From assembly GCF_010983895.1 (NCBI RefSeq), contig NZ_CP048836.1, forward strand, positions 496,001-560,000: DNA of 64,000 bases, given 5' to 3'. The translations under genes were made by a program, and so were the position numbers. Origin of the DNA: Nitrogeniibacter mangrovi. GTDB taxonomy: Bacteria; Pseudomonadota; Gammaproteobacteria; Burkholderiales; Rhodocyclaceae. How positions within the stretch are numbered: the stretch's first letter is position 1; each line of letters opens with the position of its first letter. Positions 19,441-29,460 of this stretch are shown here, piece after piece. The notes under the pieces are model-generated. The model worked only from the letters and a program-made list of their open reading frames with translations. It searched no databases and was not told the origin of the DNA.

Positions 19441-19551
19441 AAAAATCCTGATCGCCAACCGCGGTGACCCGCCGCGAAGCGGCGCAGCGACGCAGTCACA
19501 TCGCCTTGTCCGCATCGCGGACTCAGGCGATTTCGCCGCGGAGGGGCACCA
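19315..19551 (+). repeat. 118-bp tandem repeat: two full units before the intact MCCase alpha start
   Basis: The segment starting at ATGTTTGAAAA recurs at 19315, 19433 and 19551 with an exact 118-base period. The third copy runs into the real gene. Each full unit contains the first 11 codons of MCCase alpha, a hairpin-prone insert (CGCCGC/GCGGCG arms, GTGAC/GTCAC ends) and a new GGAGGGG ribosome site. Copies 1 and 2 differ at only a few bases, so the duplication is recent or maintained. The period is not a multiple of three, so each unit shifts the reading frame. Confidence 0.95.
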
Positions 19552-19558
19552 TGTTTGA
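19433..19558 (+). CDS. Mini-ORF 2 from the duplicated MCCase alpha start (41 codons)
   Basis: This second copy begins [12 protein letters not shown], identical to the true MCCase alpha start through residue 11, then diverges into PPRSGAATQSHR and stops at a TGA inside the ATGTTTGA that starts the real gene. A GGAGGGG site precedes it. Because its stop overlaps the MCCase alpha start, ribosomes finishing this peptide could reinitiate on the enzyme gene. Function as a leader is speculative. Confidence 0.4.
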   Translation: MFEKILIANRGDPPRSGAATQSHRLVRIADSGDFAAEGHHV

Positions 19559-19594
19559 AAAAATCCTGATCGCCAACCGCGGCGAAATCGCCTG
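19524..19594 (+). promoter_or_regulatory. 18-bp inverted repeat flanking the MCCase alpha start codon
   Basis: CAGGCGATTTCGCCGCGG upstream is the exact reverse complement of CCGCGGCGAAATCGCCTG within codons 9-15 of the enzyme gene. The 35-base loop holds the rest of the ribosome site and the ATG, and the arm covers the first two G residues of GGAGGGG. In mRNA this hairpin could hide the start from ribosomes unless the upstream mini-ORF is being translated. Confidence 0.6.
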
Positions 19595-21566
19595 CCGGGT
19601 CATCAAGACCGCGCGGCGGATGGGCATCAAGACCGTGGCGGTGTATTCCGAGGCCGACGCCAGCGCCCGCCATGTGCGCCTGGCCGACGAGGCGGTGCTG
19701 CTCGGGCCGGCGGCGGCCCGGGAGAGCTATCTGGTGATCGAGCGGATCATCGCCGCGGCGAAGGAAACCGGTGCCCAGGCCATCCACCCGGGCTACGGCT
19801 TCCTGTCCGAGAACGAGGCCTTCTGCCATGCCTGCGAGGCGGCCGGCATCGTCTTCATCGGCCCGCCGGTGAGCGCCATCCATGCCATGGGCTCCAAGTC
19901 CGAGGCCAAGAAGCTGATGGAAGCGGCCGGTGTGCCGCTCACGCCGGGCTATCACGGCGACGACCAGGACCCGGCGCTGCTGGCGAGCGAGGCCGAGGCC
20001 ATCGGCTACCCGGTGCTCATCAAGGCCGCGGCCGGCGGGGGCGGCAAGGGCATGCGCCTGGTCGAGCGCGCCGAGGACTTCGCCGACGCGCTCGCCTCCT
20101 GCAAGCGTGAGGCGGCCAGCAGCTTCGGTGACGACCATGTGCTGGTGGAAAAGTACGTGCTCAAGCCGCGCCACATCGAGATCCAGGTGTTCGGCGACCG
20201 CCACGGCAACTGCGTCTATCTGTTCGAACGCGACTGCTCGGTGCAGCGCCGCCACCAGAAGGTGCTCGAAGAGGCGCCGGCCCCCGGCATGACCCCGGAG
20301 CGGCGCGCCGCCATGGGGCAGGCCGCGGTCGATGCGGCCCGTGCGGTGGGCTACGTGGGCGCCGGCACGGTGGAGTTCATCGCCAGCCCGGACGGCAGCT
20401 TCTATTTCATGGAAATGAACACCCGCCTGCAGGTGGAGCATCCGGTCACCGAGATGATCACCGGGCTCGACCTGGTCGAATGGCAGCTGCGGGTGGCCGC
20501 CGGCGAACCGCTGCCGCTGGCGCAGGAGCAGCTGCAGATCCGCGGCCATGCCATCGAGGCGCGCATCTACGCCGAGGATCCGGACAAGGGCTTCCTGCCC
20601 TCCACCGGCACCCTGGTGCACCTGTCGCCGCCGGTCGAGGGCCTGCATGTGCGGGTCGACACCGGGGTGGAGGAGGGCGATGCCATCAGCCCCCACTACG
20701 ACCCCATGATCGCCAAGCTGATCGTGTGGGACGAAGGCGAGGGCTGCCGTGACCGGGCGCGCTCGCGCCTGCTGCAGGCGCTGGCCGAGTACCGCATCGT
20801 CGGCGTCGCCAACAACGTCGGCTTCCTCTCGCGTCTGGTGGCCTGCCCGGCGTTTGCCAGTGCCGATCTCGACACCGGCCTGATCGAACGGGAGAAGGCC
20901 TATCTGTTCCCCGAATCACGGCCCACGCCCGACGAGGTGTGGCAGGTGGCGGCGCTGGCGGAACTGCTGCGCGAGAGCGCCCGCGGCCGGGCCAGGGCGC
21001 GCCGCGACGAAGATCCGGGCTCGCCCTGGCATGCACGCGATGGCTGGCGGCTCAACGCCACGGCGCGGCGCGACCTGATCTTCCGCCTCGGTGAGACCGA
21101 GCAGGTGGTGACGGTGGCCTACCGCCCCGACGGCTACACCCTCAGCCTAAACGGCCGGCGCGCCGAGGCGCGCGGGCAGATGGACGAACGCGGGGTGATG
21201 CGCATCGACCTGGACGGGCGGCGCATGGACGCCACCGTGGTGGTCGCTAGCGAGAAGCGCCATGTGTTCGTCAATGGCCGTGCCTGGCAGCTCACCCGGG
21301 TCGATCCGCTGCACCACAGCGGCGAGGGCGGCGGCGCCGAAGGGGCGCTGGTGGCGCCCATGCCGGGCAAGGTGATCGCGCTGGTGGCCGCCGCCGGGGC
21401 GACGGTGGCCAAGGGCGCGCCGCTGCTCATCCTCGAGGCCATGAAGATGGAGCACACCATCGCCGCGCCGGCGGCCGGCACCCTCAAGGCGCACCGCTTC
21501 GCCGTGGGCGACCAGGTGGGCGATGGGGAGGAACTGGTGGAATTCGAGATCACGCCGTCGGTCTGA
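19551..21566 (+). CDS. liuD: Methylcrotonoyl-CoA carboxylase, biotin carboxylase/BCCP (alpha) subunit
   Basis: It carboxylates its own biotin with bicarbonate and ATP for transfer to 3-methylcrotonyl-CoA. In its 671 residues, [24 protein letters not shown] starts the biotin carboxylase domain, and [13 protein letters not shown] is the ATP-binding glycine loop. FLEMN-type residues are seen in [19 protein letters not shown]. The C-terminal biotinyl domain ends with EAMKMEH, the lysine (about residue 632) being the biotin site. The third copy of a 118-bp repeat supplies the start. An upstream in-frame GTG would add 29 junk residues from the repeat and is rejected because GGAGGGG precedes this ATG. 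Confidence 0.95.
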   Translation: MFEKILIANRGEIACRVIKTARRMGIKTVAVYSEADASARHVRLADEAVLLGPAAARESYLVIERIIAAAKETGAQAIHPGYGFLSENEAFCHACEAAGIVFIGPPVSAIHAMGSKSEAKKLMEAAGVPLTPGYHGDDQDPALLASEAEAIGYPVLIKAAAGGGGKGMRLVERAEDFADALASCKREAASSFGDDHVLVEKYVLKPRHIEIQVFGDRHGNCVYLFERDCSVQRRHQKVLEEAPAPGMTPERRAAMGQAAVDAARAVGYVGAGTVEFIASPDGSFYFMEMNTRLQVEHPVTEMITGLDLVEWQLRVAAGEPLPLAQEQLQIRGHAIEARIYAEDPDKGFLPSTGTLVHLSPPVEGLHVRVDTGVEEGDAISPHYDPMIAKLIVWDEGEGCRDRARSRLLQALAEYRIVGVANNVGFLSRLVACPAFASADLDTGLIEREKAYLFPESRPTPDEVWQVAALAELLRESARGRARARRDEDPGSPWHARDGWRLNATARRDLIFRLGETEQVVTVAYRPDGYTLSLNGRRAEARGQMDERGVMRIDLDGRRMDATVVVASEKRHVFVNGRAWQLTRVDPLHHSGEGGGAEGALVAPMPGKVIALVAAAGATVAKGAPLLILEAMKMEHTIAAPAAGTLKAHRFAVGDQVGDGEELVEFEITPSV

Positions 21567-21622
21567 CGGAACAGCCACGGCCGGCGGCAGGCACGGGCGA
21601 GGATACGCCCGGCCGGCGCCGG

Positions 21623-21658
21623 CCCCCACCCCCACCCCCACCCCCACCCCCACCCCCA
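21623..21658 (+). repeat. CCCCCA hexanucleotide repeat, six copies
   Basis: Six perfect CCCCCA units lie between MCCase alpha and the acyl-CoA synthetase gene, just before its CCGGAGGAG ribosome site. The opposite (template) strand reads TGGGGG six times, so it could form a G-quadruplex. Such a simple repeat is prone to copy-number slippage. It is outside both reading frames. Confidence 0.95.
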
Positions 21659-21676
21659 CACAACCGGAGGAGATTC

Positions 21677-23365
21677 ATGAACGCATCGAGTTACGTGCAT
21701 GGCGCATCGCAGACGCCGCTGATCGGCGAGACCATCGGCCGCTTCTTCGACGCGGCCTGCGCCCGGCACGGCGCGCGCGATGCGCTGGTGGTGCGTCATC
21801 AGGGCGTGCGCCTCAGCTACGCGGAACTGAAGCAGAAGGTGGACGCGCTGGCCTGCGCGCTGATGCGCCTGGGCCTCGCGCCCGGCGAGCGCATCGGCAT
21901 CTGGGCGCAGAACCGCATGGAATGGACGCTCACCCAGTTCGCCACCGCCAAGGCGGGGCTGGTGCTGGTGAACATCAACCCGGCCTATCGCCGCGCCGAG
22001 CTCGAGTATGCGCTCAACAAGGTCGGCTGCCGGGCGCTGATCCTGTCGCCCGCGTTCAAGACCAGCAACTACCTGGAGATGATCGCCGACCTGGCGCCGG
22101 AGCTGGCGCACTGCGCCCCGGGGCAGCTGGTCAGCGAACGCCTGCCGGCGCTGCAGATGGTGATCCGCATGGGCGCGGAACGCAGCCCCGGCATGTTCGG
22201 CTTCGACGCGCTGCTCAAGGCTCCGACCCGGGACGAGCTGCAGGCGCTCGACGCGCTGGGCGAGACGCTGCAGTTCGACGAGCCGATCAACATCCAGTTC
22301 ACCTCCGGCACCACCGGCCATCCCAAGGGAGCGACGCTGTCGCACCACAACATCCTCAACAACGGCTTCTTCGTGGGCGAGGCGATCGGCCTGACGGCGG
22401 AAGACCGGCTGTGCATTCCGGTGCCGCTGTACCACTGCTTCGGCATGGTGATGGGCAACCTGGGCTGCCTCACCCACGGCGCGGCGATGGTCTATCCGGC
22501 CGAGGCCTTCGAGCCCCTGGCGTGCCTGCAGACCGTGGCCGAGGAGCGCTGCACCGGGCTCTACGGCGTGCCCACCATGTTCATCGCCATGCTCGACCAC
22601 CCCGAATTCGCCGGCTTCGACCTGTCCACCCTGCGCACCGGCATCATGGCCGGCAGCCCGTGCCCGACCGAGGTCATGAAACGGGTGGTGGACAAGATGC
22701 ACATGGGGCAGGTGACCATCGCCTACGGCATGACCGAAACCTCGCCGGTGAGCTTCCAGAGCGGCATGGACGACCCGCTCGAGCGGCGCGTGTCCACCGT
22801 CGGCCGCATCCAGCCCCACTGCGAGGTGAAGATCGTCGACACCGATGGGCGCATCGTGCCGCGCGGCACGCCCGGCGAGCTGTGCACCCGGGGCTACTCG
22901 GTGATGCTCGGCTACTGGGGCGACGAGGCCAGGACCGCGGAGGCCATCGACCGGGCTGGCTGGATGCACACCGGCGACCTGGCCACCGTCGACGCGGACG
23001 GCTACTGCAACATCGTCGGCCGCATCAAGGACATGGTCATCCGCGGCGGCGAGAACCTCTACCCGCGCGAGATCGAGGAATTCCTCTACCGCCACCCGCA
23101 GGTGCTCGACGTGCAGGTGGTGGGCGTGCCCGACGAAAAATACGGCGAGGAGCTGTGTGCCTGGATCATCGTGCGCGAGGGCGAAGCACTCACCGAAGAG
23201 GCGGTGCGCGCCTTCTGCCAGGGGCAGATCGCCCATCACAAGATCCCGCGCTACATCCGCTTCGTCGACAGCTTTCCGATGACGGTCACCGGCAAGATCC
23301 AGAAATTCCAGATCCGCGAGCAGATGAAGCGTGAGCTCGGCCTGGACGACGCCCGCACCGCCTGA
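21677..23365 (+). CDS. AMP-binding acyl-CoA synthetase
   Basis: This 562-residue adenylate-forming enzyme activates a carboxylic acid to its CoA thioester. [17 protein letters not shown] is the phosphate loop, [12 protein letters not shown] and [13 protein letters not shown] the core motifs, [19 protein letters not shown] the hinge, and [17 protein letters not shown] carries the catalytic lysine. In leucine/isovalerate clusters such a ligase can activate isovalerate, acetoacetate or related acids. The substrate is not fixed by sequence. A GGAGGAG site precedes the ATG. Confidence 0.92.
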   Translation: MNASSYVHGASQTPLIGETIGRFFDAACARHGARDALVVRHQGVRLSYAELKQKVDALACALMRLGLAPGERIGIWAQNRMEWTLTQFATAKAGLVLVNINPAYRRAELEYALNKVGCRALILSPAFKTSNYLEMIADLAPELAHCAPGQLVSERLPALQMVIRMGAERSPGMFGFDALLKAPTRDELQALDALGETLQFDEPINIQFTSGTTGHPKGATLSHHNILNNGFFVGEAIGLTAEDRLCIPVPLYHCFGMVMGNLGCLTHGAAMVYPAEAFEPLACLQTVAEERCTGLYGVPTMFIAMLDHPEFAGFDLSTLRTGIMAGSPCPTEVMKRVVDKMHMGQVTIAYGMTETSPVSFQSGMDDPLERRVSTVGRIQPHCEVKIVDTDGRIVPRGTPGELCTRGYSVMLGYWGDEARTAEAIDRAGWMHTGDLATVDADGYCNIVGRIKDMVIRGGENLYPREIEEFLYRHPQVLDVQVVGVPDEKYGEELCAWIIVREGEALTEEAVRAFCQGQIAHHKIPRYIRFVDSFPMTVTGKIQKFQIREQMKRELGLDDARTA

Positions 23366-23386
23366 GCACCACAAGGACGCGAATCC

Positions 23387-24316
23387 ATGAGCCTGCCCAC
23401 CACCGTCACCCTGCTCGATGTCGGCCCCCGCGACGGCCTGCAGAACGAAAAGCAGATCATCGCCACCGACATCAAGGTGGACCTCATCGCCCGCCTCGGC
23501 GCCGCCGGCCTCAGGCACATCGAGGCCACCTCCTTCGTGTCGCCCAAGTGGGTGCCGCAGATGGCCGATGCCGCCGAAGTGATGGCCCGCATCGTGCGCC
23601 TGCCCGGCGTGAGCTACCCGGTGCTCACCCCCAACCTCAAGGGTTTCGAGGCCGCCATGGCCGCCGGCGCAACCTCGGTGGCCGTGTTCGCCGCCGCCTC
23701 CGAAACCTTCAGCCAGAAGAACATCAACTGCGCCATCGCCGAGTCGCTGCAGCGCTTCGAACCGGTGATGGCGGCCGCACGGGCCGCGGGCGTCCCGGTG
23801 CGCGGCTACGTCTCCTGCGTGCTCGGCTGCCCCTACGAGGGCGAGATCGCGCCGCAGGCGGTGGCCGATGTGTCGGCGGCGCTGTTCGACATGGGCTGTG
23901 ACGACATCGGCCTGGGCGATACCATCGGCACCGGTACCCCGGGCAAGGCCCAGGCCATGATCGCGGCGGTGGCGCGGCGGGTGCCGGTGGACCGGCTCGT
24001 GGGGCATTACCATGACACCTACGGGCAGGCGCTGGCCAACATCTACGCCTCGCTCGAGATGGGGCTGAGCCACTTCGACACCTCGGTCGGCGGGCTCGGC
24101 GGCTGCCCCTACGCCAAGGGCGCGACCGGCAACGTGGCCACCGAGGACGTGGTCTACCTGCTCGACGGCCTCGGCATCGCCACCGGCATCGACCTGGAGG
24201 CGCTGGTGGACACCGCCGCCTGGATCAGCGAACAACTGGGCCGCCCGCCGGCCTCGCGCGTGGCGCGGGCGCTGCTGGCCAAACGCGGTGCCTGTGCACC
24301 CGCCAACGGAGAGTGA
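23387..24316 (+). CDS. liuE: Hydroxymethylglutaryl-CoA lyase
   Basis: This 309-residue TIM-barrel lyase splits HMG-CoA to acetyl-CoA and acetoacetate, the last step of leucine breakdown. LLDVGPRDGLQNEKQII carries the metal-binding aspartate and substrate arginine, IEATSFVSPKWVPQM follows, and SVGGLGGCPYAKGATGNVATEDV holds the active-site cysteine signature. It is followed directly by a DUF1289 gene with no spacing. Confidence 0.96.
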   Translation: MSLPTTVTLLDVGPRDGLQNEKQIIATDIKVDLIARLGAAGLRHIEATSFVSPKWVPQMADAAEVMARIVRLPGVSYPVLTPNLKGFEAAMAAGATSVAVFAAASETFSQKNINCAIAESLQRFEPVMAAARAAGVPVRGYVSCVLGCPYEGEIAPQAVADVSAALFDMGCDDIGLGDTIGTGTPGKAQAMIAAVARRVPVDRLVGHYHDTYGQALANIYASLEMGLSHFDTSVGGLGGCPYAKGATGNVATEDVVYLLDGLGIATGIDLEALVDTAAWISEQLGRPPASRVARALLAKRGACAPANGE

Positions 24317-24523
24317 ATGAGCATCGAATCGCCCTGCATCAACATCTGCAAGCTGGACGAAGCCACCGGCTACTGCATCGGCTGCTTTCGCAGCGTCCAC
24401 GAGATCACCGTGTGGAGCCGGCTCGACGAGGCCGGCAAGCGGGCGGTGCTGGACGCGGTCGCCGAGCGCGAGGCGGCGCACGATCTGTTCGAGAATGACC
24501 TGCGCGGTGAGTGCGAGCGGTAA
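24317..24523 (+). CDS. DUF1289 small cysteine-rich protein
   Basis: This 68-residue protein has SPCINICKLDEATGYCIGCFRSVHEITVWSRL. The four cysteines (CxxxC...CxxC) and WSRL are the DUF1289 signature, suggesting a small metal-binding module. The ATG follows the HMG-CoA lyase stop immediately, so it is coupled to the leucine operon. The function is unknown. Confidence 0.85.
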   Translation: MSIESPCINICKLDEATGYCIGCFRSVHEITVWSRLDEAGKRAVLDAVAEREAAHDLFENDLRGECER

Positions 24524-24556
24524 AATGCCGCTTTTGCTTCACCGGAACCGCCCCCC

Positions 24557-24742
24557 ATGTCCGAATGCATCGGCATCTGTGAAATCGACCCCGACTCCGA
24601 GACCTGCATCGGCTGCGGGCGCTCGGCCGACGAGATCTTCGGCAACGACCACAGCGACGACCCCACCGACGGCGCCGCGCAGCCGCCCGCGGCCGACCAC
24701 GTGCCCATCACCCCGGACGACACCCCGCCCGTCGCCGGCTGA
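24557..24742 (+). CDS. Second DUF1289-like cysteine-rich small protein
   Basis: This 61-residue protein starts SECIGICEIDPDSETCIGCGRSADEIF, repeating the CxxxC...CxxC spacing of the previous gene. The W-rich end is replaced by an acidic, proline-rich tail (NDHSDDPTDGAAQPP). It is probably a diverged DUF1289 paralogue. A short 5-bp hairpin and a TAAAAT box lie just upstream, so it may have its own promoter as well. Confidence 0.7.
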   Translation: MSECIGICEIDPDSETCIGCGRSADEIFGNDHSDDPTDGAAQPPAADHVPITPDDTPPVAG

Positions 24743-24763
24743 GCCCGCGCGCCGGGAGCGCCC

Positions 24764-25678
24764 ATGAGCACGCCGCTGCCCGACGACATCCTCGTCTTCG
24801 AACGCGGCTGGCTGTCGGCCAACAACATCCTGCTGTTCGACGGCGGCGAAGCCACGCTGGTCGACACCGGCTACCTGAGCCACGCCGAGCAGACCGTCGC
24901 CCTGGTGCGCGAAGGGCTCGCCGGGCGCACCCTCACCGACATCGTCAACACCCACTCCCACTCCGACCACATCGGCGGCAATGCCGCCGTGCAGCGGGCC
25001 TTCGGCGCGCGCATCACCATCCCCGAAGGCATGCACGCGGCGGTGGACCAGTGGGACGAATCCGCGCTCCTGCTCACCCTCGCCGACCAGCGCGGCGAGC
25101 GCTTCCGCGCCGACCATCTCGCCCATGCCGGCGAGACCGTCGCCATGGGCGCGCGCCCCTGGCAGGCGCTGGCCGCGCCTGGCCACGACATGGACGCGCT
25201 CATGTACTGGAATCCGGAGACCGGCATCCTCATCTCCGGTGACGCCCTGTGGCGCGACGGCTTCGGCATCCTGTTCGCCGAAGTGCTCGGCACCGGCGAC
25301 GGCATCGGCACCGCGCGCACCACCCTCGACGCCATCGCCCGCCTGCCGGTGCGCACCGTCATCCCCGGCCACGGCGCCCCCTTCGTCGAAGTGGACGAGG
25401 CCCTGGCCACCGCCTACGCCCGGCTCGCGGCCTTCGAGGAAGACGGCGCCCGCATGGCCCGCAACGCCATCCGCGCCTGCACCACCTTCGCCCTGCTCGA
25501 CCTGCGCCGCATGTCCATTGACGCACTGCCCGGCTGGCTGGAGCGGACACCCCTGTTCGCCGAGGCCAACCGGCGCTTCCTCAACGAAACGCCGGAGCGG
25601 CTCGCGGACTGGTTGATCGACGGCCTGGAGAAGGCGGGCGTGGCGAAGCGGGAGGGCGGGTGGTTGGTGGCCGCGTAG
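24764..25678 (+). CDS. MBL-fold metallo-hydrolase (end of leucine cluster)
   Basis: This 304-residue metallo-beta-lactamase-fold enzyme has NTHSHSDHIGGNAAV (HxHxDH), GHDMDALMYWNPETGILISGDALW and VIPGHGAPFVEVDEA as the metal ligands. A helical C-terminal domain follows, as in the hydroxyacylglutathione-hydrolase-like subgroup. It lies 21 bases after the DUF1289-like gene, and the short spacing suggests cotranscription. The substrate is unknown and could be a thioester in CoA recycling. The stop codon lies in a conserved intergenic repeat that marks the edge of the insert region. Confidence 0.85.
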   Translation: MSTPLPDDILVFERGWLSANNILLFDGGEATLVDTGYLSHAEQTVALVREGLAGRTLTDIVNTHSHSDHIGGNAAVQRAFGARITIPEGMHAAVDQWDESALLLTLADQRGERFRADHLAHAGETVAMGARPWQALAAPGHDMDALMYWNPETGILISGDALWRDGFGILFAEVLGTGDGIGTARTTLDAIARLPVRTVIPGHGAPFVEVDEALATAYARLAAFEEDGARMARNAIRACTTFALLDLRRMSIDALPGWLERTPLFAEANRRFLNETPERLADWLIDGLEKAGVAKREGGWLVAA

Positions 25679-25708
25679 GGCGGAAGCGTCGACGGCGTCA
25701 TCCACCGC
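25675..25708 (+). repeat. Left copy of inverted intergenic repeat flanking the insert
   Basis: GTAGGGCGGAAGCGTCGACG and GCGTCATCCACCGC form an imperfect palindrome that begins at the MBL-gene stop. An inverted, similar copy lies at 29221-29247 on the far side of the low-GC insert. Such GGGCGGA...GTCATCCGCC units are widespread intergenic repeats and may simply be preferred insertion targets. Confidence 0.6.
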
Positions 25709-25746
25709 TTGGGATGATGACATACGCAAGTAACTTCTTACGCAGA

Positions 25747-27567
25747 CTAATGCGCTCGTAGTGGAAGACCAAACAGGCGTCGCAAGAAGTCTTCGAGGTC
25801 AACCAAGGCAGATGGTTGATTTGCTAACAACCAATCAATCAAACTGGGCGTATCGCGAGTTTTTCTAAACTCTAGCCTCGCCTCAGATAACTTTGAAAAG
25901 ATATTTGAAAGCACCTCAGATCCATTTGCAGAAGCCAAATTTTCATACGAATATGAATCCAATTCGGCCCTGACCGTGTCGCTTGCGATCGGCTCCCCTA
26001 ATTCCGTCAAAACCGCTGATATTGCGTCAGGATGCAAGACATAGTTTTCAAGCATCTTACGCTCCAGAAAATGAATTGCGCCTGACGATTCTTGGCAGAT
26101 TTTCTTGCATTCACTGCTCTTTCGATTTTCCTTGTCCAATAGAATGGCGACCATAGGCGGCACTAGTGCGGATGACGCGGTTAGCCTTTGATAGATTTTG
26201 GCGACTTCCGTTGGCGAAAGGCCTTTCTTTTCAAACGCTCCCGTGTGCTCAACTCTTAATACTGCAGTGCCTGCCGCCACTTCTGGGCAGAAATGACGCA
26301 GCAGCACAGGTATTACAATTTCTTCAGTCTGCCCCTCCACCCAAAGCACCCTATCCTGCCCATGCAAATCCGTCATGCGAATTCCGAGATGCGCCAAATC
26401 AGTTCGCAGCGATGGAAGGTCTTTTCCTGAAACTTGTTTGGTTACTGAGTATGTCTCATTGAGTGAGAACATTGTGATTGTCGCCGGAGAAACAGCAGTC
26501 AATACGTCTGGAGAATGAGCTGTGAGAATGTATTGATGTTGTTTCCCTTCCTGTGAAAGTATTCCCAATAGCTCTCGAAGAGCTTTGGGGTGAAGGAATG
26601 AGTTGGGCTCATCGATCGCAATGACTTGCGGAAATCTAGAGGTGAGAACGACGTACAGTATCGCGATGACGTTGCCAATTCCGCTTCCCATTTTGTCCAG
26701 CGATACTGCAAGATCGTGCCGCCGCTTGGAGGGGGCTTCTGGTAGGCATTGGAGTTGGAATGCTTGATTTCCTGGAATGGGAGGAGCCTGAATCCATTTC
26801 ACCGACGGAAATATTCGATGTACCCAGTTGCACAGTATGCGATGGCCTTCGGCATCGTTGGAATGAAGATGGTTGATGCAATAGGGAAGATTTCCCGCGT
26901 TGCGCTGAAGTACGGGATCGCCTGCTGTGGAAGAAGTATCTGCCGGCAGCCTTTGTGCAGAAAACCTGTATATTCTTGATCGATATTTTTCTCGAATTGA
27001 TGCTAAGTGGCGTTCAATTCCACCGGAATTGGCTACTTGTGCGTTTTGAAGCGTCCCGTCCGAAGGGTTAAAGTCCATATAGATCGAGCATATTGTGTCG
27101 TTGTTTGATTTTGAATTGACGATTTTAGAAAATCCGTGGCATGTTTTATATGCGGTCCTTATATTCCCGCCATGGATTTCTATGAAGATGACTATCTCTG
27201 GGGATTCGCAGATTCCATCGTAGAGTTGTCGGGCAGCAACATTCCCATGGCTAGAAATATTTTTGAGAATCTCATTTGGAATAGGAATCTGAATATTTGT
27301 TGTAGAAATTCCTCGATATTCATTCAGAGTTGTTGTAAGTGATAATTTAAGCCGGGAGTGGGGTGAGGGAGATGCGCCGTACTCAGGCAAGTTTGCAACG
27401 GATCGGTGGGGCGATGAAATAGTCGAATCTAGGTCGAGTGCTTCAAGGGCCGTTGTCTTTCCCGAGTTGTTTGCCCCTACAAACAAGTTAAATCCTGGCG
27501 CCAAAAGAATCTCTTGTGGCTTCAAAAAACACTTGTAATTCTCCATTTCTATGGAATTAACGTACAT
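25747..27567 (-). CDS. OLD-family ATPase/TOPRIM nuclease (AAA ATPase)
   Basis: This is a 606-residue protein. The N-terminus YVNSIEMENYKCFLKPQEI leads into the Walker A GANNSGKTT. LDKMGSGIGNVIAILYV lies in the signature region, IAIDEPNSFLHPKAL is Walker B, and ILTAHSPDVL a switch. From about residue 415, VLWVEGQTEEIVIPVLLRHF and VAILLDKENR resemble the TOPRIM of class 1 OLD nucleases, and FLERKMLENYVL follows. Such proteins cleave DNA and often act in phage defence. A GTG 42 bases upstream is possible, but the ATG with AGGAAG upstream fits the domain start. The AT-rich codon use differs sharply from all neighbours, indicating transfer. Confidence 0.85.
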   Translation of the reverse strand: MYVNSIEMENYKCFLKPQEILLAPGFNLFVGANNSGKTTALEALDLDSTISSPHRSVANLPEYGASPSPHSRLKLSLTTTLNEYRGISTTNIQIPIPNEILKNISSHGNVAARQLYDGICESPEIVIFIEIHGGNIRTAYKTCHGFSKIVNSKSNNDTICSIYMDFNPSDGTLQNAQVANSGGIERHLASIREKYRSRIYRFSAQRLPADTSSTAGDPVLQRNAGNLPYCINHLHSNDAEGHRILCNWVHRIFPSVKWIQAPPIPGNQAFQLQCLPEAPSKRRHDLAVSLDKMGSGIGNVIAILYVVLTSRFPQVIAIDEPNSFLHPKALRELLGILSQEGKQHQYILTAHSPDVLTAVSPATITMFSLNETYSVTKQVSGKDLPSLRTDLAHLGIRMTDLHGQDRVLWVEGQTEEIVIPVLLRHFCPEVAAGTAVLRVEHTGAFEKKGLSPTEVAKIYQRLTASSALVPPMVAILLDKENRKSSECKKICQESSGAIHFLERKMLENYVLHPDAISAVLTELGEPIASDTVRAELDSYSYENLASANGSEVLSNIFSKLSEARLEFRKTRDTPSLIDWLLANQPSALVDLEDFLRRLFGLPLRAH

Positions 27568-27961
27568 GGCGGCTATTCTTCCTAGTCGAACACTGATGGC
27601 GTTTCCCACAAATATCGCTATGCATAGTACATTCGTTTCATGCGAATTTGCAGTGAATTCAGCTTTCCGAAGAGGTTGCCGCTTGCGGTCTGTCTTTTTC
27701 TAACAGTTCCCATGACCACTTCGATCAAATGGTGGTTTAGGTTGCCAAGCGGGTGTCTGAGCGACTTCGCCAGTCGAACGGTGCCTGTTCCCGATGAGCA
27801 ATGGGCCTATCTTTTCGCATAGGCGCCCGCAGCCTACGGGTTAGGACCAATCTCAACTCACAAAACCAGCATCCCGCCGTCACTCCCGGGTCACGGGCAG
27901 CCGCTAGCTTCGGTCCTTTCCCGACGTCCCGATTCAGGTCCCGTAGATACTGTTATCCGCG
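27568..27961. other. Low-GC spacer between OLD gene and transposase
   Basis: No gene is recognised here. The part nearest the OLD gene is AT-rich and should hold its promoter on the minus strand. A hairpin with GCCTAT/ATAGGC arms lies near 27806-27826. The end next to the transposase carries AGATACTGT, which recurs on the other side of the transposase gene. A 60-codon plus-strand frame here shows no family features. Confidence 0.5.
27945..27953 (+). repeat. 9-bp direct repeat, transposase side 1 (AGATACTGT)
   Basis: AGATACTGT occurs 9 bases beyond the 3' end of the transposase gene and again about 58 bases beyond its 5' end (near 28988). Short direct repeats around an IS110 element could be the recombined core, or a donor sequence echoed in the element's guide RNA. 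Nine bases can also match by chance, so this is a candidate boundary only. Confidence 0.35.
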
Positions 27962-29220
<1,259 letters not shown>

Positions 29221-29460
29221 GGCGGATGACGCTACGCTTGTCCGCCCGACCCACCTTCGGAAACGCCGTCGGCGGCCACACGCTTCCCAGGGTGTTCATT
29301 CCGGGCCCGCCGGACCAACCACACGACCCACCCCGGCGACCCCGCCCCGGCGCCGAACGGCGCATGCCCCGTTCGCCAAACCGTCATTCCCGCTTCACCG
29401 CCAGGTCACGCCGCCTCGTTAGCGTTCGGGTCATTGCCCCTATCGCTTGTGGAGTGCGTC

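Noticed and set aside
19464-19550. In-frame N-terminal extension of liuD from an upstream GTG
   Set aside because: The 29 extra residues come from the duplicated unit, no homologue has them, and the ATG at 19551 has a good ribosome site and the canonical start.
19315-19551. CRISPR or mobile-element interpretation of the 118-bp repeat
   Set aside because: Units are directly adjacent with no unique spacers, and no transposase or terminal inverted repeats of an element are present. Each unit carries the gene's own start.
21623-21658. CRISPR-like repeat
   Set aside because: It is a six-base simple repeat without spacers, so not a CRISPR array.
21134-24481. 1115-codon minus-strand frame over MCCase alpha, acyl-CoA synthetase and HMG-CoA lyase
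   Set aside because: It contains low-complexity runs (including GWGWGW from the CCCCCA repeat) and no family motifs, while three well-supported genes lie on the other strand.
24516-24532. AGCGG/CCGCT hairpin plus TTTT as a terminator between the two DUF1289-type genes
   Set aside because: The stem has only 5 pairs and includes a TAAAAT box that fits a promoter at least as well, so it is left undecided and not annotated as a terminator.
27640-27822. 60-codon plus-strand frame between the OLD gene and transposase
   Set aside because: No ribosome site, no recognisable motif and AT-rich promoter-like context, so probably chance.
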